Positions 9,254 through 18,596 of a stretch of 64,000 nucleotides of DNA are shown piece after piece. Position 1 is the stretch's first letter; every line of letters begins with the position of its first letter. The notes under the pieces are model-generated. The model saw nothing but the letters and a program-made list of their open reading frames with translations, searched no databases and was not told the DNA's origin. The translations under genes were made by a program, and so were the position numbers. The stretch is from Lachnospiraceae bacterium (GTDB taxonomy: Bacteria > Bacillota > Clostridia > Lachnospirales > Lachnospiraceae). The stretch lies in contig CAJTEW010000003.1 in assembly GCA_910575605.1 (NCBI GenBank), positions 124,001 through 188,000 on the forward strand, given 5' to 3'.

Positions 9254-10270
9254 ATGGCAAAGATATTGATTACCGGCGGCGCAGGCTATATCGGAAGTCA
9301 CACCGCACTGGAGCTTTTGACTGAAGGGTATGAGGTAGTAATCTACGATAACCTTAGCAATTCTTCAGAAGAATCATTAAAAAGGGTAGAGGAATTAACT
9401 GGGAAGCAGCTTAAGTTCTACGAAGGGGATGTATTGGATGAGTCTGCACTTACAGCGATGTTTAAGACGGAGAAAATCGATGCAGTTATCCACTGTGCAG
9501 CTCTTAAGGCAGTTGGAGAATCAGTCAAGAAACCACTGGAATATTACCATAACAATATTACAGGCACGCTGACCCTTATGAAGGTAATGCGTGAAATGGG
9601 TGTGAAAAATATTGTATTCAGCTCTTCCGCTACAGTTTATGGGAGCCCGGAGGTGATGCCTATCACAGAGGACTGCCAGAAGGGACAGTGTACGAATCCT
9701 TATGGATGGACAAAGTCTATGATGGAGCAGATTATGACAGATTTACAGAAGTCAGACCCGGCATGGAATGTTATCCTCCTGCGCTATTTTAATCCAGTAG
9801 GCGCGCATAAGAGCGGACGCATTGGAGAGGACCCGAAGGGGATTCCAAATAATTTGATGCCATATATTTCACAGGTGGCAGTAGGGAAGCTTGAAAGGCT
9901 GGGTGTGTTTGGAGACGACTATGATACGCCGGATGGTACAGGCGTGCGCGATTATATCCATGTTGTTGACCTTGCGGTGGGACATGTAAAGGCAATTAAT
10001 CACATTTTTACAAATCCGGGACTTGAGATCATCAATCTTGGGACAGGTGTGGGATACTCCGTGTTAGATATGGTTAAGGCGTTTGCAAAAGCATGCGGCA
10101 GGGAGATTCCTTATGAGATTAAGCCGAGACGTGAGGGAGATATTGCTATGTGCTATGCGGATCCTGCGAAAGCGCTTAAGGTTCTAGGGTGGAAAGCAGA
10201 ACGCGGGCTTGACGAGATGTGCGAGGATACATGGCGGTGGCAGAGCCAAAACCCGAATGGATACAATTAA
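9254..10270 (+). CDS. galE: UDP-glucose 4-epimerase
   Basis: A 338-residue short-chain dehydrogenase-fold epimerase that interconverts UDP-Gal/UDP-Glc, and in this pathway UDP-GalNAc/UDP-GlcNAc. The NAD motif [10 protein letters not shown] is at residues 7-16, the catalytic Ser region is FSSSATVYG, and YGWTK is the YxxxK pair. HVVDLAVGH and a C-terminal [17 protein letters not shown] are typical of GalE. It is the last gene of the gnpA operon, 17 bases after nahK, and is followed by a strong terminator. Confidence 0.93.
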   Translation: MAKILITGGAGYIGSHTALELLTEGYEVVIYDNLSNSSEESLKRVEELTGKQLKFYEGDVLDESALTAMFKTEKIDAVIHCAALKAVGESVKKPLEYYHNNITGTLTLMKVMREMGVKNIVFSSSATVYGSPEVMPITEDCQKGQCTNPYGWTKSMMEQIMTDLQKSDPAWNVILLRYFNPVGAHKSGRIGEDPKGIPNNLMPYISQVAVGKLERLGVFGDDYDTPDGTGVRDYIHVVDLAVGHVKAINHIFTNPGLEIINLGTGVGYSVLDMVKAFAKACGREIPYEIKPRREGDIAMCYADPAKALKVLGWKAERGLDEMCEDTWRWQSQNPNGYN

Positions 10271-10301
10271 ACTTTTCTTTTATCACAAAAGATGTTATAA
10301 T

Positions 10302-10331
10302 AAACCTACTGTGACACGCGGTAGGTTTTTT
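10302..10331 (+). terminator. Rho-independent terminator
   Basis: The 8-bp perfect stem AAACCTAC/GTAGGTTT (10302-10309, 10321-10328) with a T tail closes the gnpA-galE operon. Confidence 0.85.
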
Positions 10332-10408
10332 ACTGCTCACATAGGACTTTGCATTTACTGTAGAGTCTGTAAGAAAGTGATACAGTAATGTTTTTGAGGG
10401 ACATGAGT

Positions 10409-12475
10409 ATGAAAGAAATGCAGGAAGAAAAACAGAAAGTTAAATTAAGGGGCCAGCTTAGGCTTTATATGCAGTGGCCTGCAGTTATGGCGGTACTTTT
10501 GTTTGCGCTGAATATCTGGATTTACTGGGTTGATAGGAGTGCGGGGATCCTGATGTTCATTTTTGTAGCAATTTATATTATTGTGACAGGAGTCTTATAC
10601 TTATATAGTAAGGCTCTCATTATGAAGGATCTGGTAGAGTTCGCTGCCCAGTACGGCATTGTGCAGAATACACTTCTTAAGGAGCTGGCAGTGCCCTATG
10701 CGATTCTTCTGGAGGACGGAAAGACTATCTGGCGCAATGACGAGTTTGAACATGTTCTTGGTGAAAAGAACTGTAAGGAGGCATACCTTAGTAAATGTAT
10801 GCCGGAACTTAACAAAAGTATTTTTCCCAAGGAGGAGAACGATATAGTAGAGATGGATGTCTACTATCAGGACAGGGAATACAAGGCTGAGCTTCGCAGA
10901 GTGTCTGTCCAGGCATTTAATGCCACTGAAAAGCTTCTAGAGCTTCCAAAAGAGAAGGAATACTTTATTGCAGTTTATCTCCAGGATGTAACAGAGCTGA
11001 ACCGCAGTATTAAGGAGAATGAGGAGCAGCGCCTTGTTGCAGGACTTATTTATATCGACAACTATGATGAAGTAATAGCCAGTGTAGAAGAGGTACGGCA
11101 GTCTTTGCTTGTAGCCCTTGTTGACAGGAAGATTAATCAGTATATAGCCAGAATTGACGGAATTGTAAAAAAGATTGAGACAGATAAGTATTTTATTGCT
11201 GTAAAGAAGCAGTATTTTAAAGAGCTGGAGGAAGATAAGTTCTCGCTTCTTGAGGAAGTAAAGTCCATTAATATCGGCAACGTGATTCCGGTAACGCTAA
11301 GTATTGGCCTGGGGCTAAGTACAGAAGCTTATGCACAGAGCAATAATTACGCCCGTGTTGCTATTGACCTTGCACTTGCAAGAGGAGGCGACCAGGCAGT
11401 TATTAAGGACGGCAGCGGGATTACCTATTATGGCGGCAAGCGGGAGCAGACGGCGAAAAATACCCGTGTAAAGGCCCGTGTGAAAGCAGAAGCCTTACGT
11501 GAATTCATTACAGTGAATGATAAGATATTTGTTATGGGACATAAGTTCACGGACGCGGATTCCTTCGGGGCTGCTATCGGCATCTGCCGCGCGGCAACTG
11601 CTCTTGGGAAAAGGGCTCATATTGTAATTAATGAGGTGTCGGCATCGCTTCGGCCGCTTTATACACTGTATTCAGAGAATCAGGCTTATTCCGAGGATTT
11701 GTTTTTAAGATCCGATGAGGCAGTAGATATGGCAGATGAGAATTCTCTTGTTATTGTTGTTGATACAAACCGGCCTCAGATGACGGAATGTGAACAGCTT
11801 CTTCACATGACAAAGACGATTGTTGTTTTGGACCATCACAGGCAGAGCAGTGATAATATTGATAATGCACTTTTATCGTATATTGAGCCATATGCTTCCT
11901 CAGCGTGTGAGATGGTTTCAGAGGTTCTTCAGTATATTGTGGATGATATTAAGATTCCGGGCCTGGAGGCAAGCAGTATGTATGCCGGGATTATGATTGA
12001 TACAAATAATTTCGTAAGCCATACCGGTGTACGGACTTTTGAGGCGGCGGCATTTTTGAGGAGAAATGGCGCGGATATTACACTTGTGCGCAAGATGTTC
12101 CGGGATGACATAGAATCTTATCGGGCAAAAGCAGAGATTATAAGCAGTGCAGAGGTTTATCTTGAAAAATTTGCGATAGCAAGAGGGGTAGACCTGAAAA
12201 TAGAGAGTCCCACCATTATCGGCGCTCAGGCGGCAAATGAACTGCTTGATATCAGCGCAATCAAGGCCTCTTTTGTACTTACTGAGTATAATGGCAGGAT
12301 TTATGTAAGTGCCCGGTCCATTGATGAGGTGAATGTACAGATTATTATGGAAAAATTAGGAGGCGGCGGGCATTTGAACGCTTCTGGAGCACAGTTTGAT
12401 CATACATATATGAGCAAGGCTGTGATAGATCTTAAAAGAGTGCTTGATGACATGACAGAGAAAGGAGATATTTAA
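10409..12475 (+). CDS. gdpP: Cyclic-di-AMP phosphodiesterase GdpP (DHH family)
   Basis: A 688-residue membrane protein that hydrolyses c-di-AMP. Two membrane helices (about residues 20-70) precede a PAS-like domain ([17 protein letters not shown]), a degenerate GGDEF domain ([10 protein letters not shown]), the DHH domain ([31 protein letters not shown]) and the DHHA1 end ([13 protein letters not shown]). The DHH signature reads DHHRQ with all metal-binding acids present, so it should be active. Several ATGs lie at 10388-10409; the GAGGG at 10396-10400 favours 10409. It is followed by rplI after one base, the usual Firmicutes gdpP-rplI-dnaB order. Confidence 0.93.
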   Translation: MKEMQEEKQKVKLRGQLRLYMQWPAVMAVLLFALNIWIYWVDRSAGILMFIFVAIYIIVTGVLYLYSKALIMKDLVEFAAQYGIVQNTLLKELAVPYAILLEDGKTIWRNDEFEHVLGEKNCKEAYLSKCMPELNKSIFPKEENDIVEMDVYYQDREYKAELRRVSVQAFNATEKLLELPKEKEYFIAVYLQDVTELNRSIKENEEQRLVAGLIYIDNYDEVIASVEEVRQSLLVALVDRKINQYIARIDGIVKKIETDKYFIAVKKQYFKELEEDKFSLLEEVKSINIGNVIPVTLSIGLGLSTEAYAQSNNYARVAIDLALARGGDQAVIKDGSGITYYGGKREQTAKNTRVKARVKAEALREFITVNDKIFVMGHKFTDADSFGAAIGICRAATALGKRAHIVINEVSASLRPLYTLYSENQAYSEDLFLRSDEAVDMADENSLVIVVDTNRPQMTECEQLLHMTKTIVVLDHHRQSSDNIDNALLSYIEPYASSACEMVSEVLQYIVDDIKIPGLEASSMYAGIMIDTNNFVSHTGVRTFEAAAFLRRNGADITLVRKMFRDDIESYRAKAEIISSAEVYLEKFAIARGVDLKIESPTIIGAQAANELLDISAIKASFVLTEYNGRIYVSARSIDEVNVQIIMEKLGGGGHLNASGAQFDHTYMSKAVIDLKRVLDDMTEKGDI

Positions 12476-12476
12476 G

Positions 12477-12926
12477 ATGAAGGTAATATTAATGGAGGAT
12501 GTAAAGGCTCTTGGAAAGAAGGGCGATATTGTAGAAGTAAGTGACGGATATGCAAGGAATTTTATCCTTAAGACAAAAAAGGGTGTTGAGGCTAATGGAA
12601 AGAATCTGAATGATTTGAAGCTGAAAAAGGCAAGCGAAGAAAAGCATGCCCAGGAGGTATATGAGGCGGCAAAGGCTCTGGGAGCACAGATTGATAAAGG
12701 AAAGATAGAGGTGTCTATTAAGACAGGAGAGGGCGGCAAGGCGTTCGGCTCGGTATCTTCGAAGGAAATCGCCCAGGAGGCCAAAGCACAGCTTGGGCTT
12801 GACATTGATAAGAAGAAGATTCTTTTAAAGGAGCCAATCAAGACTTTAGGAGTACAGCAGGTTCCTGTAAAGCTGCATCCAAAGGTAACTGCTAAGTTAA
12901 CTGTGGCTGTAACAGAAGAGGCGTAG
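12477..12926 (+). CDS. rplI: 50S ribosomal protein bL9
   Basis: 149 residues, the normal length. The N-terminal RNA-binding domain [17 protein letters not shown] and [11 protein letters not shown] is near-invariant in L9, followed by a long helix rich in Lys/Ala and a C-terminal domain ending [22 protein letters not shown] precedes the ATG, which lies one base after the gdpP stop. The gene is co-transcribed with gdpP and dnaB. Confidence 0.97.
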   Translation: MKVILMEDVKALGKKGDIVEVSDGYARNFILKTKKGVEANGKNLNDLKLKKASEEKHAQEVYEAAKALGAQIDKGKIEVSIKTGEGGKAFGSVSSKEIAQEAKAQLGLDIDKKKILLKEPIKTLGVQQVPVKLHPKVTAKLTVAVTEEA

Positions 12927-12939
12927 GAGGAAATCATAC

Positions 12940-14280
12940 ATGGAGGAGGCGCTCATAAAAAGGGTTATGCCCCATAGTATTGAAGCAGAGCAGTCTGTTG
13001 TAGGCGCTATGCTGATGGATAAAGATGCTGTTATGACGGCATCAGAGATTATCAGCGGAAGAGATTTTTATCAGACAGCTTATGGAGTGATTTTTGATTC
13101 CATGGTCGAGTTGTTTAATGAAGGGAAACCGGTGGATCTGGTAACCCTTCAGGACCGTCTAAGGGAGAAGGAGGTTCCGCCTGAGATAACCGGCATGGAG
13201 TTTATGAGAGAACTGGTAACGGCGGTTTCTACTTCGGCAAATATAAAATATTATGCTGAAATTGTAGCAGACAAATCTGTAATGAGAAGACTCATTAAGT
13301 TAAATGATGAGATTTCTAATACCTGTTATGCAGGGAATGAGCCTCTATCTACGATTTTGGAAACAACGGAAAAATCTGTGTTTGAGCTTTTGCAGAAGCG
13401 AAATACAGGAGACTTTGTACCGATTAAGGACATTGTGTTAAATGCTCTTGAACGTATTGAAAAGGCATCTAAGAATAAAGGTGTGGTAACAGGGATACCA
13501 ACTGGTTTTATTGACTTAGATTATAAGCTTTCCGGTCTTCAGCCATCCGATCTGGTTCTTATTGCCGCCAGGCCGTCTATGGGAAAGACTGCATTTGTCC
13601 TTAATATTGCCCAGTATATTGCATTTAAGAAGGATAAAGGTGCAGCGATATTTTCCTTGGAGATGTCAAAGGAGCAGCTGGTTAACCGTCTATTTGCCCT
13701 GGAGTCCCAGGTGGATTCCCAGGCAATCCGTACAGGTAATCTCAAAGATTCTGACTGGGAGAAGCTGATTGAGGGAGCAGGGATTATCGGTAAATCAAAT
13801 CTGATTATTGATGACACTCCGGGTATTTCTGTATCTGAGCTCCGCTCCAAATGCAGAAAATATAAGCTTGAGTATGACATCCAGGTTATCATTATCGATT
13901 ACCTTCAGCTTATGACAGGAAGTGTCGGCGGACGTTCAGAATCAAGGCAGCAAGAGATATCTGAGATTTCCAGGTCACTGAAGGCGCTTGCAAGGGAGCT
14001 TAATGTTCCGGTTGTGGCCCTTTCCCAGCTTAGCCGTGCGGTGGAGTCAAGGCCCGACAAGCGCCCTATGCTGTCAGACCTGCGTGAATCAGGAGCTATT
14101 GAACAGGACGCTGACGTTGTCATGTTTATTTACCGTGATGAATACTATAATAAAGATTCTGAATTTAAGAAACAGGCAGAGATCATTATTGCAAAACAAA
14201 GAAACGGTCCTGTAGGGACCGTTCATCTGGCATGGCTTGCAGATTATACAAAATTTGCAAACCTAAGCCGGCAGGAATAG
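12940..14280 (+). CDS. dnaB: Replicative DNA helicase DnaB
   Basis: A 446-residue hexameric helicase that unwinds DNA at the replication fork. The N-terminal primase-interaction domain begins MPHSIEAEQSVVGAMLMD. The RecA-like domain has Walker A ARPSMGKTAF, Walker B IIIDYLQLM, and the conserved LSQLSRAVESRPDKRPMLSD and LRESGAIEQDADVV arginine-finger region. The end is FANLSRQE. There is no intein. RBS GGAGGA is at 12926-12931. Its last 18 bases overlap the end of the opposing small gene. Confidence 0.96.
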   Translation: MEEALIKRVMPHSIEAEQSVVGAMLMDKDAVMTASEIISGRDFYQTAYGVIFDSMVELFNEGKPVDLVTLQDRLREKEVPPEITGMEFMRELVTAVSTSANIKYYAEIVADKSVMRRLIKLNDEISNTCYAGNEPLSTILETTEKSVFELLQKRNTGDFVPIKDIVLNALERIEKASKNKGVVTGIPTGFIDLDYKLSGLQPSDLVLIAARPSMGKTAFVLNIAQYIAFKKDKGAAIFSLEMSKEQLVNRLFALESQVDSQAIRTGNLKDSDWEKLIEGAGIIGKSNLIIDDTPGISVSELRSKCRKYKLEYDIQVIIIDYLQLMTGSVGGRSESRQQEISEISRSLKALARELNVPVVALSQLSRAVESRPDKRPMLSDLRESGAIEQDADVVMFIYRDEYYNKDSEFKKQAEIIIAKQRNGPVGTVHLAWLADYTKFANLSRQE

Positions 14281-14619
14281 ACGTTTTAGCTTTTCTACTG
14301 GACCGCTGGACGCGGCAGACTTTCTGAAGGACTGCTGCTGTCTGATAAGCTGGTCCAGTTTTTTAAACTGTTCTTCCTCCTGCCGTTCTTTGGCATCTAA
14401 CAGAAATGACATTTCTCTAGTAAACATGGACATAAGAATCTCATTGTTATTTTCCAGTATCCGTTTCATCTGTAACTGTTCACGTGTTCTTTTGATATCA
14501 GGAATAAGCCCCTTTAATTCTTCAAAGGGGACTCCCTGCTCATAGAGTTCTTTGATGCATCCATATAATTTTACATCATCTTTTGTTTCATTTTTTAACT
14601 GTTCAAGCGCATTGCCCAT
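14263..14619 (-). CDS. Small coiled-coil protein of unknown function
   Basis: A 118-residue charged protein (MGNALEQLKNETKDDVKLYG at the start). The middle is a predicted amphipathic helix rich in Glu, Gln and Arg (MKRILENNNEILMSM, ERQEEEQFKKLDQLIRQQ), suggesting a coiled coil. There is no membrane segment and no motif I recognise. The longer frame reaches to 14697, but AAGGGGG just upstream of the ATG at 14619 fixes the start there. It converges on dnaB with an 18-base tail overlap. Confidence 0.6.
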   Translation of the reverse strand: MGNALEQLKNETKDDVKLYGCIKELYEQGVPFEELKGLIPDIKRTREQLQMKRILENNNEILMSMFTREMSFLLDAKERQEEEQFKKLDQLIRQQQSFRKSAASSGPVEKLKRLFLPA

Positions 14620-14765
14620 AATAAAAACCCCCTTATTAGTGAATGCTTGTCTTATATCAATTATAAGATAGCATATGAAAACTGCGAAGAAGGTCAAAAG
14701 AGGTCGGGCATAAAAAAATATGTTGGGGAACGAAAGATTTCCAAGCGTGCAGATGAGACTATGAA

Positions 14766-14805
14766 AAACACTCTATGCCGCTATATGACACAGAGTGTTT
14801 AAAAT
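14766..14805 (-). terminator. Terminator of the ferredoxin gene
   Basis: A 9-bp perfect stem (14766-14774 with 14792-14800) with, in the minus-strand reading, a T run after the second arm. It lies 32 bases past the ferredoxin stop. Confidence 0.6.
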
Positions 14806-14836
14806 GCTTTTCTCTGAAATAATTCAGGAGAAATTA

Positions 14837-15007
14837 TTAGCCCTGGGAAATAGCCCCTGTCGGACACTGAGCTGCACATGCACCACAGTCAACACAAGCG
14901 TCAGCATCAATCTCATAGTGGTCTGCACCCTGAGAAATAGCTCCTACTGGACATTCACTCTCGCAAGCTCCGCAGCTTACACATTCATCACTAATTACGT
15001 GTGCCAT
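14837..15007 (-). CDS. 2[4Fe-4S] ferredoxin (56 residues)
   Basis: Read on the minus strand from ATG 15007 to TAA 14837. Each half carries one cluster motif: CVSCGACESECPVGAI and CVDCGACAAQCPTGAI, i.e. two CxxCxxCxxxCP units, the classic clostridial ferredoxin of about 55 residues. It is a soluble low-potential electron carrier for pyruvate oxidoreductase, hydrogenase and similar enzymes. RBS AAAGGAGG (minus strand) lies nine bases before the ATG. It is monocistronic, with its own terminator. Confidence 0.96.
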   Translation of the reverse strand: MAHVISDECVSCGACESECPVGAISQGADHYEIDADACVDCGACAAQCPTGAISQG

Positions 15008-15178
15008 GCTATGTACCTCCTTTTTATTCTATCTCTTATCATAATACAAAAGGACAAAATATACAAGTAAAAATGATGGACTAAATCAAGTACAAAAAAA
15101 TTTAAGAAATTTTTCAACAAATCTTCACTGAATTAGTGTATAGTATTTTTGTTAATAAAAGTAAAGGGAGAATATATT

Positions 15179-16363
15179 ATGAGAAATAGATGGAAGACGG
15201 CGGCGCTTATATTATGTATTGTGTCATGTTTGTGCGCATGTGCTCCCGAGAAGGAAGAGGAGCATAAGACAGAAGCAGAAAAGAAGATAGAAAATCCATC
15301 AGAGATTGTGGAGAAGGAATACCAGAAAAAGCTTGATGCCATAGAGCCAGCGGCATATGGCAACATTTCCGGCCTTGATCTTGAAGCTGGTTCCTACATC
15401 TCAATTATTGGGAAGGGAAAGGATGGAGAATACTGGAGGCAGGTAGAAGAAGGGGCCAGACAGGCGGCTGATGACCTTAATGAAGAGCTGGGTTATAAGG
15501 GAAAAGATGCAGTAAGAGTAACCTACAGCGGACCGGCAGAGACGGACAGTGTAGATGAACAGGTGAATATTCTGGATGAAGAGCTGGCAAGATATCCTGT
15601 AGGACTAAGCATTTCTATCGCGGATACAAAGGCATGCGGTGTACAGTTTGACTTGGCATCTGATAATGGGATTCCCATCGTAGCATTTGATTCAGGCAGT
15701 GACTATCAAGGGCTGATGGCGACCGTTGCTACAGATAATTCAGGCAGCGCCCGGATAATAGCTGAAAAGATGGCGGAGCTTATCGGGAATTCAGGGGAAG
15801 TAATTGTTTTTGTACAGGATTCTATGTCCATGTCTGCAAAGGAAAGAGAGAATGGATTTATGGAGAGGATGGCAGAAGACTATCCGGAGATTTCCGTTGT
15901 CCAGGTTTATCATATTGACCAGATGGAAGAAATAAAGAAAGAGATAGCAAAAGAAAAGATGCCTCAGGATGCAGAGGAGGAAGCTGAGACAGAAGAACTT
16001 ACAGAGGAGATTACAGAGGAAGAAATTCTGGATTATATTTTGGGGAAACATCCGCAGCTTAAGGGAATTTATGCAACAGACGGAACTACAGTAAAAGCAG
16101 CGGTAAAGGCATTAAAACGATCTGAAAGAGAAGATATTACGCTTGTAGGATATGATGGAGATGAGGAAGAGCTGGATGCATTAAAGGACGGAAGAGTGAA
16201 GGGGCTGATGATACAGAATCCCTTCGGTATGGGATACGCGGCAGTAGTTGCTTCCGCAAGAGCAGCTCTTTCTATGGGAAACGAAGCGTATATTGACACA
16301 GGCGTTATGTGGGTGACGCAGGATAATCTGGATAGTGAAGCTGTGAAAGCGTGGCTGTATTAG
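15179..16363 (+). CDS. Sugar-binding lipoprotein (periplasmic binding protein type I)
   Basis: A 394-residue secreted lipoprotein. The signal peptide runs MRNRWKTAALILCIVSCL with the lipobox LCAC. It has a PBP1 fold like ribose binders: VTYSGPAETDSVDEQVNILD, ACGVQFDLASDNGIPIVAFD, IYATDGTTVKAAVKAL, and a C terminus VMWVTQDNLDSE. It is unusual in an acidic insertion (about residues 262-282, mostly Glu/Thr) inside the second lobe. No permease or ATPase is adjacent, so it is either an orphan binding protein or a ligand sensor. The divergent ferredoxin and convergent histidine kinase are separate units. RBS AAAGGGAG supports ATG 15179 over the frame start at 15149. Confidence 0.85.
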   Translation: MRNRWKTAALILCIVSCLCACAPEKEEEHKTEAEKKIENPSEIVEKEYQKKLDAIEPAAYGNISGLDLEAGSYISIIGKGKDGEYWRQVEEGARQAADDLNEELGYKGKDAVRVTYSGPAETDSVDEQVNILDEELARYPVGLSISIADTKACGVQFDLASDNGIPIVAFDSGSDYQGLMATVATDNSGSARIIAEKMAELIGNSGEVIVFVQDSMSMSAKERENGFMERMAEDYPEISVVQVYHIDQMEEIKKEIAKEKMPQDAEEEAETEELTEEITEEEILDYILGKHPQLKGIYATDGTTVKAAVKALKRSEREDITLVGYDGDEEELDALKDGRVKGLMIQNPFGMGYAAVVASARAALSMGNEAYIDTGVMWVTQDNLDSEAVKAWLY

Positions 16364-16366
16364 ACT

Positions 16367-16447
16367 TTGGGGACGGGGTATTTTTAAAAAGTGCCTGTCC
16401 CCACCCTGGTCGGGGACAGGCACTTTTTAAAAATACCCCGTCCCCAA
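16367..16447. repeat. 81-bp palindromic repeat element, copy 1
   Basis: Two 36-base arms (16367-16402 and 16412-16447) are perfect reverse complements around a 9-base loop. Each arm has GGGGAC/GTCCCC at its ends and an AT core. The element fills the entire gap between two convergent genes and would act as a bidirectional terminator. A related element lies at 23372-23443. The design (GC-rich ends, extended palindrome, intergenic) is that of REP/BIME-like or MITE-like repeats. Confidence 0.9.
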
Positions 16448-17854
16448 CTATACCCGCGGAAGTGTGAAGATGAATTCTGTTCCCACACCCTCTGTGCTGA
16501 CTACATTAATATTTTCTCCATGTGCCTGAATGGCTTCTTTTACAATTGCAAGTCCCAGTCCTGTCCCTTTTTTATCCTTGCCCCTAGAGATATCGGTTTT
16601 GTAAAACCGTTCCCAGATTTTATTCAGGGCATGTCTTGGAATCCCAATGCCATAATCTTTAATAGAAATATAGAGTTTATCACCGCGCTCGGTAGTTTCG
16701 ATTGTAATTGGGGAATCAGCGTCGCTGAATTTTATGGCGTTATCGATAAGGTTGTACAAAACCTGCTGTATTTTCCGCTGGTCGGCAGTTACCTTCATGT
16801 ATTTGGTAGCAAAGATAAGCTCTATAAATATTTTTTTCTGCTTACACCGTCCTTCAAAGGATTCTGCCACATTTTTTATCATTTCATGAATATCGAAGGT
16901 TTCTTTGTTAAGGAGAAGATTCTGTGTGTCAAATTCATTTAATGTAAGAAGATCCTCGGTTAAATCAGTAAGCCGTTCCGTTTCAAATAGAATAATCTTC
17001 AAATATTTTTCCTGAAGCTTAAGGGGAATCGTACCGTCTGCCATTGCTTCCACATAGCCCTTAATAGAGGTAAGGGGAGAACGGAAATCGTGGGAGACAT
17101 TTGCTACAAATTTCTTTTCATAATCTTCCATGTCCCGAAGCTGTGAGGACATGTAATTAAGAGAGGCGGAAAGATAACCCATTTCATCCTCTGTGGTAAC
17201 TGGTATTTCGTAATCCAGATTTCCTGAGGCATACTGTTTCGCAGCCTCAGTAATCCTGCTTAAAGGTTTATATACAAAAAAGTGGAATGCCAGTAATATT
17301 ACAAATGAAAGTCCATATATAACAGTAAGAGTTGCATAAGAAGCTTTTAATAAAATATGGACTGTTTCGTCCAGATCATTCATACTCTTATGAACAAGTA
17401 AATATCCTCTGGGCAGATAGTCCTGAACAACAGGAGAAATAACAGTAATTACATCCTCATCAAAGTGGCCGTGGTAATCACCTGTCAAATATTTGGTGCT
17501 TCCTGTTTCAGCAGGATTAAACTCTTCGATAGTATAAGGCGCTGGCGGGAATTCATCAGACTGGGCAAAGGTAATTAGTTCTCCGTCCCGGTCTACAAAC
17601 CAGATAGCAGCGTCTAGGTGAAGCTCCATTCCGGTAAGCTGTGTACGGACATCATTTAGAGACAGCTGCTCGGAAAAATATCCCGGCAGGTAGTCGGTAG
17701 TCATAAGAGTGGCCTCCCGGTAAAGCCTGGCTGACATTTCCTTCTCAAGCGGTCCCAAGGCAAGTCCTGAGGTAAGTGTTGCTACGGAGAATACGCTTAA
17801 GAAACCAAAAATGATATATATAATTATAAATTTAATATATAGCGTGCTTTTCAT
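16448..17854 (-). CDS. Sensor histidine kinase
   Basis: A 468-residue membrane kinase, partner of the response regulator 12 bases upstream. TM1 is at about residues 5-30, an extracytoplasmic sensor of about 140 residues follows, TM2 is at about 170-192, then HAMP. The H-box is FVANVSHDFRSPLTSIKGY (phospho-acceptor His), the N-box LYNLIDNAIKFSD, G1 DYGIGIP and G2 KKGTGLGLAIVKEAI. All catalytic boxes are intact. The signal is unknown; the sensor contains no domain I can name. Its stop abuts the palindromic repeat. Confidence 0.93.
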   Translation of the reverse strand: MKSTLYIKFIIIYIIFGFLSVFSVATLTSGLALGPLEKEMSARLYREATLMTTDYLPGYFSEQLSLNDVRTQLTGMELHLDAAIWFVDRDGELITFAQSDEFPPAPYTIEEFNPAETGSTKYLTGDYHGHFDEDVITVISPVVQDYLPRGYLLVHKSMNDLDETVHILLKASYATLTVIYGLSFVILLAFHFFVYKPLSRITEAAKQYASGNLDYEIPVTTEDEMGYLSASLNYMSSQLRDMEDYEKKFVANVSHDFRSPLTSIKGYVEAMADGTIPLKLQEKYLKIILFETERLTDLTEDLLTLNEFDTQNLLLNKETFDIHEMIKNVAESFEGRCKQKKIFIELIFATKYMKVTADQRKIQQVLYNLIDNAIKFSDADSPITIETTERGDKLYISIKDYGIGIPRHALNKIWERFYKTDISRGKDKKGTGLGLAIVKEAIQAHGENINVVSTEGVGTEFIFTLPRV

Positions 17855-17866
17855 GAAGGAGTCCTC

Positions 17867-18571
17867 TTATCTAACCTCAAATTTATAACCGATTCCCCAT
17901 ACAGTTGCAAGACTCCAGCCGTCATGGTCTTTTATTTTTTCCCGGAGTCTCTTAATATGGACATCTACTGTCCGGGTGTCTCCGATATATTCATATCCCC
18001 AAATCTGGTCTAAGAGCTGCTCCCTTGTGAAAACCTGGTTTGGCGAAGATGCGAGGAAATAAAGCAGTTCCAGCTCTTTTGGAGGCATTTCCACATTCTG
18101 TCCGTCAACTACAACAGAATAATTTGTAAGATTAATATTAATTCCCGGGTAACTGACCTGTTTCCCCCGTGCTCCTTCGGCAGCCTCCTGTTTTGGTGCT
18201 GCCTGGCAGCGTCTTAAGACTGCCTTTACTCTTGCAACAAGCTCCTTGGAATCAAAGGGCTTCATAATATAATCGTCTGCCCCCAATTCCAGTCCCAGAA
18301 CCTTATCAAAAACCTCTCCTTTGGCAGAAAGCATAATAATGGGAACAGAGGATTTGGCTCTTATCTCCCGGCAGACCTGGTATCCATCAATGCCTGGAAG
18401 CATAAGGTCTAAAAGTATCAGTCCCGGCTGGTAGCTGTCAAAGGCTGTCAGGGCTTCCTCGCCGTCATGAACCATCATTGTGTCAAAACATTCCTTTGTA
18501 AGATACAGAGAAATAAGCTCTGCAATATTTTCATCATCATCTACAATTAATATTTTCTGTTTGTTTACCAT
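17867..18571 (-). CDS. OmpR/PhoB-family response regulator
   Basis: 234 residues. The receiver domain has the acidic pocket VDDDEN, the phosphorylation-site Asp in LLDLMLPGIDG and the Lys of MKPFDSKELVARV. The C-terminal winged helix has PPKELELLYFLASSPNQVFT and a recognition helix in DTRTVDVHIKRLREKI. GGGAG before ATG 18571 selects this start over the upstream frame start at 18613. It is followed after 12 bases by its kinase and preceded after 25 bases by mutS2, so the three are probably one minus-strand operon. Confidence 0.95.
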   Translation of the reverse strand: MVNKQKILIVDDDENIAELISLYLTKECFDTMMVHDGEEALTAFDSYQPGLILLDLMLPGIDGYQVCREIRAKSSVPIIMLSAKGEVFDKVLGLELGADDYIMKPFDSKELVARVKAVLRRCQAAPKQEAAEGARGKQVSYPGININLTNYSVVVDGQNVEMPPKELELLYFLASSPNQVFTREQLLDQIWGYEYIGDTRTVDVHIKRLREKIKDHDGWSLATVWGIGYKFEVR

Positions 18572-18596
18572 TGTTGTTCTCCCTTGCCAGTATAAA

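Noticed and set aside
14795-15070. A plus-strand ORF over the ferredoxin
   Set aside because: It is the complement of the cysteine-rich ferredoxin gene and has no RBS or family resemblance.
17000-17854. A plus-strand gene at 16391-16942 opposite the histidine kinase
   Set aside because: It is the antisense shadow of conserved kinase codons, starts inside the palindrome and has no RBS.
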